From positions 1-64,000 of the forward strand of contig JFHB01000021.1 of NCBI GenBank assembly GCA_000729835.1: a stretch of 64,000 nucleotides of DNA, in the 5' to 3' direction. Of the stretch, positions 11,367 through 22,350 are shown piece after piece. This DNA is from Atkinsonella hypoxylon (taxonomy: Eukaryota > Ascomycota > Sordariomycetes > Hypocreales > Clavicipitaceae). The position numbers and the translations under genes were made by a program. Every line of letters starts with the position of its first letter. Position 1 is the first letter of the stretch. Below the pieces are notes generated by a model. That model ran no database searches, was not told where the DNA came from, and was given only the letters and a program-made list of their open reading frames with translations.

Positions 11367-11726
11367 GGCGATGGTACAGGACGGTGGTGTTGCTGCTGGG
11401 ACTTCCAATGCCAGATCTTGTAGTCACGGGAGAGATAAAAGGAGCGACGTTGATGGCATGTGAATTGGATCAGATTGATTAGATAGACAGCGGGGCAGGA
11501 GAAGCGGACTTCGGCTTGCACCGTACGTCATAAGCGGTTGAAGGTTCCTGCGTCCGCACCTGCACCTGCCTGCGGATAAAGCCTCCACAGCTCCACAAGA
11601 GTTCCAGTTTCAGCGTCCAGCATCGAAGGCTGTATCGAGTTGCCAACCTCCAGCACATCCGTCACGTACATCTCCCGGAGCACTGTTCAACTCGCCAATT
11701 GGGCTCTTCATCTGTGGGGAATTGAC
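11367..11726. promoter_or_regulatory. Divergent promoter region BOL2 / NIF3-like
   Basis: About 360 bp separates the divergent start codons (552 bp if NIF3 starts at 11919). It is rich in short CCTGC/CACCTGC repeats near 11547-11575 but has no clear regulatory motif. Confidence 0.45.
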
Positions 11727-12976
11727 ATGAGAGCGGCTTCAAGGCTTCAATATCGCCTGACTACCGTTCCTACACGCCCTTCTCGAACTTCGTCTTTCCT
11801 TGCTTGGGCCGCCCGAGTACGACGACCGCATCGCGCACTCTCTTCGCCGGTATCACCGCCATTCCGCATTAAGCACTTCTCTTTCTCGTCAAGCAAACGT
11901 CTTTGCAGTTGGCGCAGCATGGATCATCAGGGCACATGGGGAGCTTGGCAGGTGCAGTCGTCCAAGTTTACACAGCTTGTGGTGGACTCGATGAGGAAGC
12001 TGTAAGATTCGATAACGTGATTGCACTTCGCCCAGTAAGCAGATTTGGTCGACTTTCATGGATACTAATTGCGCTATTGCACGCTCACAGATACCCTGAA
12101 GAGCTTGCAGACAGGTCCTGGGATAACGTTGGTCTCCTGGTTGGCAACTCGGAGAAGGACGGCCAGAAGCCTTTTGTGCTTGTCACCAACGACCTCACCT
12201 GGCAGGTCGCGGATGATGCGATCGAGCAGGGAGTGAGTGTCATCGTCAGCTATCGTGAGTTGATCTGTCTTTCAGTCTTGCCTCATGCCAGACTATACAT
12301 CTGTCCTAACACATCGCTAGATCCCTTCGTATTCTCCGGACTCAAGTCTATCACCAACAATGACCCGCAGCAAGCAACCCTGCTGCTATTAGCGCAAGCT
12401 GGCATCGCGGTGTACTGTCCTCACACAGCCGTTGATGCTGCTCCGCAGGGCCTAAACACCTGGCTTGCAGACGTTGTGTCGGGCCCGCATCGAAGCAAAC
12501 GTTCCGTAGCCATCCCGTGCTCTACGGCACCGGAGTCTCACTCCCCCGCTGGCTACGGTGCGCTCGGCACATTCGAGAACCCTGTCTCTCTGTCCGAGAT
12601 CCTCAAGCGTCTAGCGACAGAACTAGGCGGACTCAATTACATCATGGTAGCCAGTCCCGTAGGCGCTGATATCAAGACAACACTTGTGCGGAGCTTTGGT
12701 GTCTGCGCTGGCAGTGGATATGATGTTTTGAAAAAGGCAGACGTGGACCTGTTGGTTATGGGGGAAACAAGTCATCATTCTGCGCTGCGGGCAATCCAGC
12801 AAGGAAGAACGCTGGTGCAGGTATTCCACAGTAATTCAGAAAGAGGCTATTTACAAAAGGTTCTCGGTCCGAGGCTGGAGAAGGAGCTTAAAACTGTTGT
12901 GCCAGAGGCGAAAGTTGTGCTGAGTCGGTTTGACAAGGACCCGTTTACTATCTATAGCATTGAGGAACTAAGTTAG
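11727..12976 (+). CDS. NIF3: NIF3 (NGG1-interacting factor 3 / DUF34) family protein
   Basis: Exons 11727-12001, 12091-12254 and 12321-12976 encode 364 residues, or 300 if translation starts at 11919. NIF3 proteins are conserved metal-binding hydrolase-like proteins of uncertain role. Core motifs are YPEELADRSWDNVGLLVG across intron 1, VSYHPFVFSGLKSI across intron 2 (the His is a metal ligand), YCPHTAVDAAPQGLN, LVMGETSHHSALRA near the end and a C-terminal RFDKDPF. The segment between ATGs 11727 and 11919 is rich in Arg and Ser and almost free of acidic residues, which fits a mitochondrial presequence. The shorter form starting MDHQGTWGAW would be cytosolic. Which start is used cannot be decided from sequence. 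Confidence 0.85.
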
Positions 12977-13168
12977 GTCTGGAGCTACAAGTTGCATATA
13001 TACATGGTGCTGTGGTAGATTGCTAAAAAAAAGAACGGCATGAGCGAAATGGAGTTTATAGATTGGGGCCGAGCGGTGTGGTCGGCTGAGGTAAAGTTAC
13101 AATGTTGAACAAAGCAAAAAGACCACATGAGTTATTCATGTCGTTGAATGAAATCTCCATTATTCCCA

Positions 13169-14090
13169 CTACCGACTGTCCCGCGACAATCTCTGCGACT
13201 CTTGTGACTGTTTCTGGGTTTGTGCCTGCCCTTGCGCCGACCCCTTCGGCATGAAAACAGCATCCCCCTCGTCAATCACAGCCTGGACGTCATCACCCCC
13301 TATCCCCTTCTCCAGCCACGCGACCAACAGCCGCTTCGGCATCTCCCACTGCCTCTTGGCCTCCTGCACATCCCCCGCTTGCACCAGATCCCGCAGCCGC
13401 TGCGGCGTCGCCACCAGCTCCACGGCCAACTGACGAGCTCGCCGCCTCCGCAGCTCAGCGTCCCTGCGCCGACCCTGCTCGGAATCCGGCGCCGGCACCG
13501 ACGCCCGCAGCTTTTCCCGTATCGACGACGCCTGAGCATAGATGTGCGCGATGGCAGGATCGAGCGTTGACGCCGTGGGGTTGAGGGGGTCCATGTTTGC
13601 GCGCATCTACGGAGAGGTTCGCTTTTTCTAGAACTCCATCCCGACTGATTGGGGTGGCGCAACGTACCTTGCGGATAGTCTCCGTGGCGGAGATCAGCTT
13701 GCTGTAGTTGTCGTACACGAGGGCCTCCTTCTCGGCGTCGAGCGCGCGCACTTCCCCTACTACTTGGGTGTAGAGGCGGAGGAGGTCCTCTAGGCCGCTG
13801 TTGCGGACGACGCGGGCGACGTATTCGTCTGCGTCGAAGTCCGGGTCGTCCAGGTCGCTGGGGGGTACTTCCGAGCCGGCGACCTCGATTCTCGGCGCGC
13901 GGAGCTTGTAGTATTCTCTTAGGGCGGCGCGGTTGGAGCGCTTGGGCGTGGAGGAGGCTTGCACGGGGGACGGGATGGCTGGGCGGGTGGTGTCTGGGGA
14001 TGGGAGGCTGGAGGACGTGGGCGTGGGCGTGTCGAGGGCCTGGCGGCGGAGGGGCGTGGAGGGTTCGCGAGGGGAGGCTATTGTTGACAT
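13169..14090 (-). CDS. VPS51: GARP/EARP complex subunit VPS51
   Basis: On the minus strand, exons 13668-14090 and 13169-13606 give 286 residues; the 61-bp intron (13607-13667) is phase 0. Vps51 is the small GARP subunit that tethers endosome-derived vesicles at the trans-Golgi and binds the SNARE Tlg1. After a Ser/Pro-rich N-terminus comes the Vps51 core: RAALREYYKL, then DPDFDADEYVARVVRNSGLE, DLLRLYTQVVGEVRALDAEK and DNYSKLISATETIRKMRANM across the intron. The C-terminus is an Arg/Glu-rich helix and a Gln/Ser-rich tail. The frame is open upstream to 14291, but the MSTIASPR start at 14090 gives the compact product usual for fungi. The gene is divergent from RMI1 with a 348-bp spacer. Confidence 0.87.
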
Positions 14091-14438
14091 GGTTGAGTTG
14101 GGCGGTTTGGGTTGGGATGGTGATGTGGACTGGATGCGGGCCTCGGAAGTTGTGGTTTTGAATATGACGTTGATGTTGGGGGTGCTGCGGATCCACAAGG
14201 CTGCCGAGATCCGCTGCTGGTAGCCAGTCAGGTCGAAGCCTCGACTGCGCGCCCGATGCCACTTGTTCAATCCCGCTGTCGAGGTCTCCATGCCGCGAAC
14301 ATAGCCAAGAGTATCTACAAGAAAATATACAGTCCTCCATTCGTCACTACGGCTCCCTCAGTTTTGTCCCCGTAATCCCGGGATGGAGTCCGCAACCCAC
14401 ATCTTGGCATCCAATCCCACCCACCACGAGAACCAACC
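14091..14438. promoter_or_regulatory. Divergent promoter region VPS51 / RMI1
   Basis: A 348-bp spacer between divergent start codons that must hold both promoters. Part of it is an in-frame upstream extension of VPS51, which I take as 5' untranslated. Confidence 0.45.
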
Positions 14439-15158
14439 ATGGACATCACCACCCTACGCAACCACATCACAGCCCAAAAGCTTCCCTGTCCATCGCATGC
14501 TCTTCTTACAAGCCTCACAACCCGCTCGCCCCTCCCGCCAACCCCTTCTCTCGTCGCAACAGCCAAAGCCCGCCTCCTGGCCTGCGACCTGACAACCAGC
14601 GACCTCATCGACACATCCCAGACATGCTCCTTCCCAGCAGAGGCTCTCGACGCCGCGCACACCAAAGAGCTTGTTCTACAGCAAGATATCCACGTTCAGG
14701 TTCTGGATATAGAAAACCTGAGCCTTTCGCGGTGGGAACAGATTGAGGAGCTGGAGGCCATTGAGCGGGGGGAGCGGACGCAGGGCAGGCAGATCATCCG
14801 CGTAAGTGACGAGAACGACGGGGATAACATGGGTACTTCGTTGGCAAATTGGCCTTCTGCTCGGCCGGGGAAGAACGCTACTCATCGGCTTGTGTTGCAG
14901 GATTGGAGAGGAGCGACGGTGTATGCTGTCGAGCTTGTGCGCATGGCGGCTGTTGGAGTGGCTACGACGAGCATGGGCAGCAAGTTGCTCGTTCGGGCTG
15001 GCACAGTGGTGGCTCGCGGGACGGTGTTGCTGACGCCAGAGAATTGCTTGGTGCTCGGGGGCAGGATTGATGCTTGGCATGATGCGTGGGCGGGCAGCAG
15101 GTTGAAGAGGTTGCGAGAGGCGGTTGGGGCTGGAGAAGCGGAATCATCTTCGACGTGA
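14439..15158 (+). CDS. RMI1: RecQ-mediated genome instability protein 1
   Basis: A single exon encodes 239 residues, close to the length of yeast Rmi1. RMI1 binds Top3 and the RecQ helicase (Sgs1/BLM) to dissolve double Holliday junctions. The N-terminal helical bundle (MDITTLRNHITAQKLPCP ... TSDLIDT) leads into the OB fold, recognisable by ILQ-like DIHVQVLDIENLSLSRWEQI, then a Ser/Asn loop, HRLVLQDWRGATVYAVEL, GSKLLVRAGTVVARGTVLLT and CLVLGGRIDAWHDAW. The Top3 gate-loop insertion corresponds to residues about 115-150. There is no C-terminal second OB fold, as expected for fungi. Start at the first ATG. Confidence 0.85.
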   Translation: MDITTLRNHITAQKLPCPSHALLTSLTTRSPLPPTPSLVATAKARLLACDLTTSDLIDTSQTCSFPAEALDAAHTKELVLQQDIHVQVLDIENLSLSRWEQIEELEAIERGERTQGRQIIRVSDENDGDNMGTSLANWPSARPGKNATHRLVLQDWRGATVYAVELVRMAAVGVATTSMGSKLLVRAGTVVARGTVLLTPENCLVLGGRIDAWHDAWAGSRLKRLREAVGAGEAESSST

Positions 15159-15363
15159 AAGGTTGGAGTCATTGCTCATTATTGGAAGCTTGCTGCAAAA
15201 AGATATCCATTTTCATTTGTCCTGGTTTTGCTTCGTCGTGCACATGCATACCTTGCGATTCAGAGCAAATGCATAGTCGACTTTGCTTTTGGTTTACATC
15301 ATTAATCATCTAACGTGGTATATCTATAGTCCAAGCTTTTCCTCCAAGGCTGGGAATCTATTT

Positions 15364-18300
15364 TCATATGCCCTCAGTACAAGCTGTCAACGCTGTCCAG
15401 CCGGATATCTCCCATGGCGATAAGAACGCTGCTCTTTGCGCATCTGCCGCTTTGCCTGTGCCAGCGTAGGCCTTGGCCAAATCCTCTGCGTCCAGTGTTC
15501 CTCTGGGTGGTATTCCTCTTGTGGCTACCTTGAGAGCCATCTGCGCCGCGTGGCTGTCACCCGTCGCCTCTGCGAGCGACGACCACCCGTGCGGTAGATA
15601 TGGATACAGCATCACATCTTCTCGTACTTGCTGCATCATATCCTCCTCAGTGTGACCGTCCGCCATGCTAGCTATAGAACGAAGCACCTCGCTAATTTGA
15701 GACTGTTCCACTGATGTGACCCTGTCGTTGGTACGAAGGCCCTGCAGTTCCTCCATGACTGCCTCAATACTACCCTCATCTTGGTCTAGCAAAGCGACCA
15801 CGCCAAGCAAGAGCACACTCTGAACGTGGTCCGGATGGGTTTCAATGACGCCAAACAGAGCTTCACGGGCCTTATCTCGCGAGACTTCCGTGCCTTGGGC
15901 CCATAGCACCTGGGCGAGCAGACACGTGGCGTCGGGGTTGTTATCTGATTCTTCGAGAGCCGACTGAAAGTATGATTCCGCGTCTTGATGCTCGCCAATA
16001 AAGTACTTGCCCAACCCTGTTGTTAAATGTGCTGATAATCTCGCCACCTTCCTTTGCTCTCCCGTGAGTTCGCTTTCTGTCTCATCACTGCTCAACCCTA
16101 AGGCCATTTCACCGCCCTCTATAGCCTGTTTGTATTTCCCAGCGGCCAAGCACGCTCTTGCCAGGTCAGTGCGTGCTAGCGTAAATCGCGCAAGGCTCTC
16201 CGGCGACTCGGTCTGTTCGTAATTGCTTTCAATCACACTGCATAACGTTTCCAACTTTTTGACAGCGCTCGCGTTATCTCGCATGCGCTCTTCAAATGCA
16301 GCAGAGAGGTGGCTAAATGCAAGCTCTTGAGGTCGCATCCTTTGCACTTGATTAAGAGCAAAGAGTGGCTGGACCAAAGATGCCATCGTAATATTGGAAG
16401 GCGCAGTCAGGATATAATCGAATACCGAGGATGAATAATGCTTCCGTGTTGGAACTGATGAGGCTTCAGCAATTTCCATGGCATGAGTGAACAAGCCTCT
16501 GGCTTCCTTGATATTTCCGCAAAGCAGAGCCAAAAACCCTTGACCAAGCCAAGCATGTGCATATTCGGGGTCGGCCGATTGACCCCTTGTGAAAGCCTCT
16601 TTGGCAAGTACGGAGTCGCCAGAGAGCAGTGCTAAAACACCAAGGTTTGTCCATGCAACTGGACTTCTCTCATTAAGATGCAAGCTCCTGACAAAGGCGT
16701 GCTGCGAAACCGATGGATTCATTTCGCTTGTCATTACTCCAAGTGCGTTCCAAAACTCAGAGTTGCCGCTTTCCAGTTCTATGGCACGCTTCAATGCCCG
16801 AACAGATGCTTTCATATAGCTACTGGACTTCTTCCGCAGGCTCGCAGGGAGACAGGTGTGTGCGCGGTACTCGGCCCAGCCCAGGTTGTAATATGCGACG
16901 GGTTGTGCGTGGATATCGCCGTCTGAGACGTGAACAGCCTGTTTGCAGCAGAGAATGACGGCATGGATGCAGCGGGTCATATCAATTCCGATCTGCTCGT
17001 CTTGTGCATAGATTCCCTTGGCATAAATCACATCTGTTCCGACTTTGTCCACCGTAGCGAAAATCTCCAACGCCTGTTGGTCAGTTGACTCTAACAAGGT
17101 CTTGATTTGCTCTGAAGGGAAATCAGCTATCCGACTTTGTACAGAACAAAACACTGAAATAACATCAGCAAGGCTTTTCCAGAAATTGAATGTCTTCTTC
17201 ACATTGGGCGTCGTCCTGCTAGCGAACTCGATAGTTTCCAATGCTAGCTGCACTGCTTTCCCAAACTGACCCTTTTCAACTGAAGCTATAGCATTTTCGA
17301 CCATGGTTTGCATAAGAGCGAGAACCACGCCTTCCTCTTTTGGGTGCGTTTCGATGACAGCCTGATATAGAGCTATAGATTCGTCGTAGTCACCTAGCTC
17401 ACGCTTGATATTGCCAAGCATATATTTGGTAAACCAAGCATCTGCCGAAAATTCTGTCTCAGCCTGCTCAAGACTTTGGGCATGAATTATTGCCTTTGTT
17501 GCCGCAATAAATCGACCGGAGCTATGATAGCTCTCTCCCAGCCCAACCCAGGAGTGGTAGTCATTTGGCGAGAGACGTAAAGCTGCCTGGAAATGCACAG
17601 TGGCTTTATGGTAGTCTTGCTTGTTTAGTTCAGCTACTCCCAATGCTGCAAATGGCCAGCTAATTCCCTTCCTCTTAGATCCAGGAGGCGGCTTGACTTT
17701 GCCAGAATCGATAATCCTTTGTGCCACTAATTCCACTCTTTCCCAGTCGCCATCTTGGGCAAACAACCTCGCCAGTCGCTCTGCGGCAGTGACTTCTGCA
17801 GCAGAGAGTTCCAAAGCCTTCTGGAAGCATCTTCGAGCGCGCTTCCTGTCATTGGCATAGTCGTTGTAGAAGATACCCAGACTTGTGTAAGACGGCGCAT
17901 GGTTTACGCTGTTGTTCAAAGCTTTTAACCAGTATCCGTACGCACATTCTCCCTTGCGCTGCTTTCTGGCCTTGTAGCTTGAATCTAAATGCCAGATACA
18001 GCATCCTATGCGATACTGGGTATCTGCCAACAGGTCCTTTTGCGTCTCTGCCTCTTTTCCAAATAGCGATAAGCACTCAGCTAGTTCATTTTTAGCAGTC
18101 TGCCAATCCCCCTTCAACGCCTTCACCCAAGCAGCCTCAGATCTGACCCGAAGATTGGAGCCGTCTCGCTTCAGAGCGCGTTCCAAAAAGTCAATTGCCT
18201 GGTCGTACTCCTCTTCCTCTTCAAATATGAGACCAACACCAATAAGCGCGGATGTGGACGTTTCATCTCGTTCGAGAACCTTGTCGAAAAGATTCTTGGC

Positions 18301-19709
18301 CTCTTGGTGGTGTCTGGGGCTCTGAAAATAAACCAGTGAGGTGGCGAGACACAGTGAATAAGCTTCGTCGGTATTCTCATACTTGAGGCCAGTTTTGGAT
18401 CGTTCTTTAGTAATGAAGTTGCGCGCCTTTCTCATAAACTCGACTACACTCTCATAATCTCCTGTCTGTATAAAGTAAGTTCCTGCAACCCTGTACGCGA
18501 ATGCGGACTCGACGCCAGTAATACCCTCCGAGATCATGATGGAGCGGTCCTCATCCGTGAGGGGAACAAACGAGGTCGGCACCCCACCGTCATCATCGTC
18601 ATCTTCGCTATAGTCAGACTGATTTGCAGCTGCTGCCTTCGTTGGCCCAGAGTCGCTAAGGGTAGGAAACGGGGAGAAATTGCTAGTCATGAAGCCCGTG
18701 ATTACCTTATACATATCGCTGTCAGGGAAATAGTAGCAGTAGTTCCGTAGCAGATTTACGTCCCAGTCACTAATTTCTTTGTGATCCTGCCAATCAATTG
18801 CAATATCCCAAGCTAACTTGAAGGGATGCCTAATGATGACCATGTCATTCGCTAGACCAAGGACTTTTGCTTGTTCCTCGGCTTTGACGGGACCAGCGGG
18901 TGTAGCGAGCAAACGATCATGACAATATGTGAGAAGCTTTTCCTCCACACTCCGTCTCACTTCATCATTATTGGTCCAATTGATGAGCTGTCGATAAATA
19001 TGCTCCAGTCTGCTCTGAGCATAAACCTCTCGCTTGGCCTCGTCTTTGACGTCGCTCAGCTTCACACCTAATCGGGTACGTCGCTCACCGACGAGATTGT
19101 TTATGCGCTTCTTTTCAAAATCCTCTAGAATATGCGCAATACTTTCCAATGTTTGGGCAGGTTCTGGAAAGCGGCCTTCCATAGTAGGATAGAGCGGACT
19201 CTCAGGTAGTTGTACCCAGAGAGCGTCTGCATACTGCAGCCTATCTCCATTGGTTCGAACAAAGTCAACGTACTTGTCCACCACATCTTGGGCTTTGTAA
19301 AAGTCCTCAGCCTCCCAGAATATCTGCGCCAAGCTGACGACAGCATTCTGATAGTCACTAAGCTTCTTTGTGCCTTGCTTCTCGTAGACCTTTATTAGCC
19401 CCTGGAACACTTGAGCATCCTTCGGACGAAGGCCCAATGCCTGCTTGTAGAAGGATTCAGCTTCATCAAGCTGGTTTTTTTTATCGAGTGCAAAAGCAAG
19501 AAAAATGAGTCTATGACTATCAGTACAGGAGCGACGAGTAAAAATAGAGGGGAACTCAATAACGGACAAGATGCGTGCATCCTCACTCACCCCTGATAGC
19601 TCTTCGGATCTGTTTTCACAAGCGCTTTTGCCTGCTCAATAGCATCCTCATACTTTTGGCCGCGGATCGCATCATTGATAGACTTCAGCGCAGCCTTGGC
19701 ACTAGGCAT
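15364..19709 (-). CDS. SKI3: Superkiller protein 3 (Ski complex TPR scaffold)
   Basis: On the minus strand, exons 19591-19709 and 15364-19510 (80-bp intron, phase 2) encode 1421 residues. Ski3 is the large tetratricopeptide scaffold that, with Ski2 helicase and Ski8, feeds mRNA into the cytoplasmic exosome. The N-terminus MPSAKAALKSINDAIRGQKY begins a TPR that runs across the intron into LIFLAFALDKKNQLDEAESF. Dozens of TPR-like A/B helices follow over the whole length (for example DYHKATVHFQAALRLSPNDY and YNLGWAEYRAH). An acidic loop (SEDDDDDGG) lies near residue 345. Length matches filamentous-fungal Ski3 (about 1400). It converges on RMI1, with only 205 bp between stop codons. Confidence 0.9.
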
Positions 19710-20090
19710 TGTTGATGTGGGCAATTGTGAAGAATGAGACGGAGTCGTTTGCGCCGAGTCGAATCAGGAATTTAATACAAAAGAATTCACTGTGAAAGTC
19801 AAAGATGGGTGAAGAGAAGAAATCCAGCTCTGGCCGCATGGCAAACTGTACATGTCTCAGAATGGAGATGAAATGGGAGCCCGATCCATGGGCAAGTGCA
19901 AGTGTGCAGCTCCTCGCGGTTCAGATGAATTTGATTATGTCATGGCACTAGGTCATGATGGGGAAGCTGTTTGTTGTCTCCTCCTTCCTTGGTGTGGTCC
20001 GGAGATTCTCCGTTTGTACTTCTACTCTGTCCTGTTTGTCAGCCATCACTTCACTCATCACTTCGACACTCAACCACGCATCGCCTATCG

Positions 20091-20114
20091 CCCGCCGCCC
20101 GCCGCCCGCCGCCC
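20091..20114. repeat. CCCGCCG short tandem repeat
   Basis: A 7-bp GC-rich unit is repeated about 3.4 times in the 5' flank of SKI3. Confidence 0.8.
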
Positions 20115-20594
20115 ATCGTCTATCCTGCACGACTTTCGTATGGTGTGTGATCAACGCGTACTTATAGTGTTGACGCATGGAGCAGTGCTCCGTGCAATCC
20201 AGCAATTACTGCAATATTGATGGAGCACCATGTTCTTGCACGGCGGGCATTGTCCCCTTGCGAGCGAGTTCAAACTACTCGGACTGGGCTTACAAGTCGC
20301 GGTTCGTCGGTTTCCAGATATAATATGACCCCGCTCAGGAATTCTATTTCTTCAGCAACCCGAGCGTTTGTCGTGTTATGATGCCAGCAGCCTTGGTCGC
20401 TGTTGGTGCGTGCAGGTCCGGTTTTGTCTGAACCAAGGCCATTGCGGCTCTATGTATTGCCACACTGGAGTTGGGCATCTCACTAGGCTGTACAGGGTCA
20501 GTGGTTCAGCTTGGCAGCTTACGATGCTGATCACTCAAGCCATCTTTAAACGAGTTTTTAATGATACAGTGTGCCTAGGTACATATGAGATAGT

Positions 20595-20620
20595 AGTACA
20601 GTGCAGTACAGTGCAGTACA
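20595..20620. repeat. AGTACAGTGC tandem repeat
   Basis: Two full 10-bp units and one partial unit (AGTACA). The following bases (GCACTG) are complementary to the CAGTGC core, so the region can form a small hairpin. Confidence 0.8.
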
Positions 20621-21200
20621 GCACTGTTTGGCAGATATTCCTCTCCATGACCGTAGGCGTACCGGAACCATCATCACAACTCTATGGCTGCAAGCTAGCA
20701 TCACAGGCTCCATTTCGGGAGTCCACGAGTTTGTAATTACATGTTGCGCCTGTCTGTCTCCTTGGAGACGATGAGGCTGCAGTCACAAAAATGGCCAGTG
20801 CCACAATTCCCTCCGGCTCGCGCGCTAGAGTAGGCCGTTTGTGAACTAAGCAATTTAAGCTACGGACGGATTTACGCCTGTTGACCAGCCTAAACGTCTG
20901 ATGGCTGATGGGAAAATTACATGTTGCTATATTAGCTTGTAACGGCGACAGAGCTGCGTTCTGAGGTCTTGAAGCTTCTGAAGATCTATCTGATTAATCA
21001 GGTTTGTAACTCTGATCGTTGTCGGTACTTGTGGCATAATGTGACTTGGCACAGTAGAAAATGTACCTCTTACAGAGATGCTTCTGATTGGGTCAGATGC
21101 CTGTCACTTTGTTACCGCAGCCTCATCGTCGTCAACTGGTGTCAACTGGTGTCCCTGTTCCATTTTAGTGTGAGCCGCACCGATGCCAACAAACATTTTT

Positions 21201-21229
21201 TACCTACCTACCTACCTACCTAGTAGGTA
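21201..21229. repeat. TACC microsatellite ending in an inverted AGGTA
   Basis: Five tandem TACC units are followed by TAGTAGGTAA. The array is therefore flanked by its own inverted copy, as in the related TACCTAGGTA motifs elsewhere in the window. Confidence 0.8.
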
Positions 21230-22350
21230 ATAACTAAGCGCAAATTCACCACCATCATCTCGCGTGTATCTTGGCGGATGGTCGACAACAACCCAAAAAC
21301 CAGGTAGTTTCCACTTCTTCACAGTTTCAGGGACACAATACTTCGTCTGCACTGCACGTCCGACTCATCCGTACCTGGCTCTCAAATAGTAGGTGAAGAA
21401 CAATACTCCGTGCTCCATCCAGCACAAGTCTTTTATTGATGCTGTTCTGATGCCATTTCTCATGTATGCAAGCCATAAGCTTAGCGGCCGACTCCGTATT
21501 ATAGAGACTGCGCATAGCATAGAAGGATTCAGCCAGGGTGCGTTGGTGGCTACCAATGAGCATCCGTTGACATGCACTCGGCCACGTTTACCCATTGTTC
21601 GCCTGATCCCAGACGCCAGACGCTATTCCTTCCTTCGTTATCCTTACATCTCATTTCCGCCGGCAAGGCAGAAACGATCGTTGTGGAGATGAGCTGGTCC
21701 ATCACACATCAGAGATGTTTCTGGCGTCATTCATGCCTCGAGGAAATCGCTTGCCACATGTCCTTGGCAACACCCATTTGATGCCAACATCCAAGATGAA
21801 GATTACGACAAAGACGAAAAGAAAAAGCACTTCAGACAGCGAATCCGACGAGTTTGGTACTGGAGGCCATGTTAAAAAATGAGGCTGGTGACATGGGTGC
21901 ATCTTTCATTTGCCGCAACACGAACGCGGCCTTGTTATGAAAGCTGAAAGCCTATTGTCTTCGCACATACTCATGCAAGCCCTCACCAGACAGGTCCTTG
22001 CAAGATGACCAATGGGCCGGCCATAGCTGAATGAGGAACAAGATCACCAACAGACGGTCCGGTTTTGGTAGGTATATTGATAGTATGTCCTTGCCTGTCG
22101 TGCGACCATAGTTTCGGTGGCCAGATCTATGCACCATGTCTTTCTAGGTCTTCATTGTTATATTTGACAATGATCTGCATGGTGAAAGTGAATCTCTTGG
22201 TATCTCCAGACACTCTTCCGTCTCTCACTTCTTGCTTTCGCCCTGGCTCTTTGCTTCTTCCTGTCTGACCCGTACACCCACCACTATGGCTTCTTCTTTC
22301 TAAGATACTGTATACCACCACAGCCGGAGTAGAATCTTATGTACATAAAG

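Larger units (their letters stand above)
19710..22350. other. 2.6-kb intergenic region with short repeats
   Basis: The largest gene-free gap between two genes in the window. Open frames here are short, lack family resemblance and do not splice into anything sensible. It holds a GC-rich CCCGCCG array (20091-20114), a 10-bp AGTACAGTGC array (20595-20620), a TACC array (21201-21229) and a GCCTAGGTAC motif (20573-20582). It contains the promoters of SKI3 (left) and the sugar transporter (right). A non-coding RNA cannot be excluded. Confidence 0.5.

Noticed and set aside
13300..14340. 346-codon minus-strand ORF overlapping VPS51 in another frame
   Set aside because: Pro/Arg-rich low-complexity translation of GC-rich DNA. 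The VPS51 frame carries the conserved motifs and a canonical intron.
20368..20736. 122-codon ORF in the large intergenic gap
   Set aside because: It spans the AGTACAGTGC tandem repeat and has an unordered composition with scattered Cys; no signal peptide or family motif.
21201..21229. TACC array as an internal telomere repeat
   Set aside because: The unit is not TTAGGG/CCCTAA. It matches the window's own TACCTAGGTA motif family instead.
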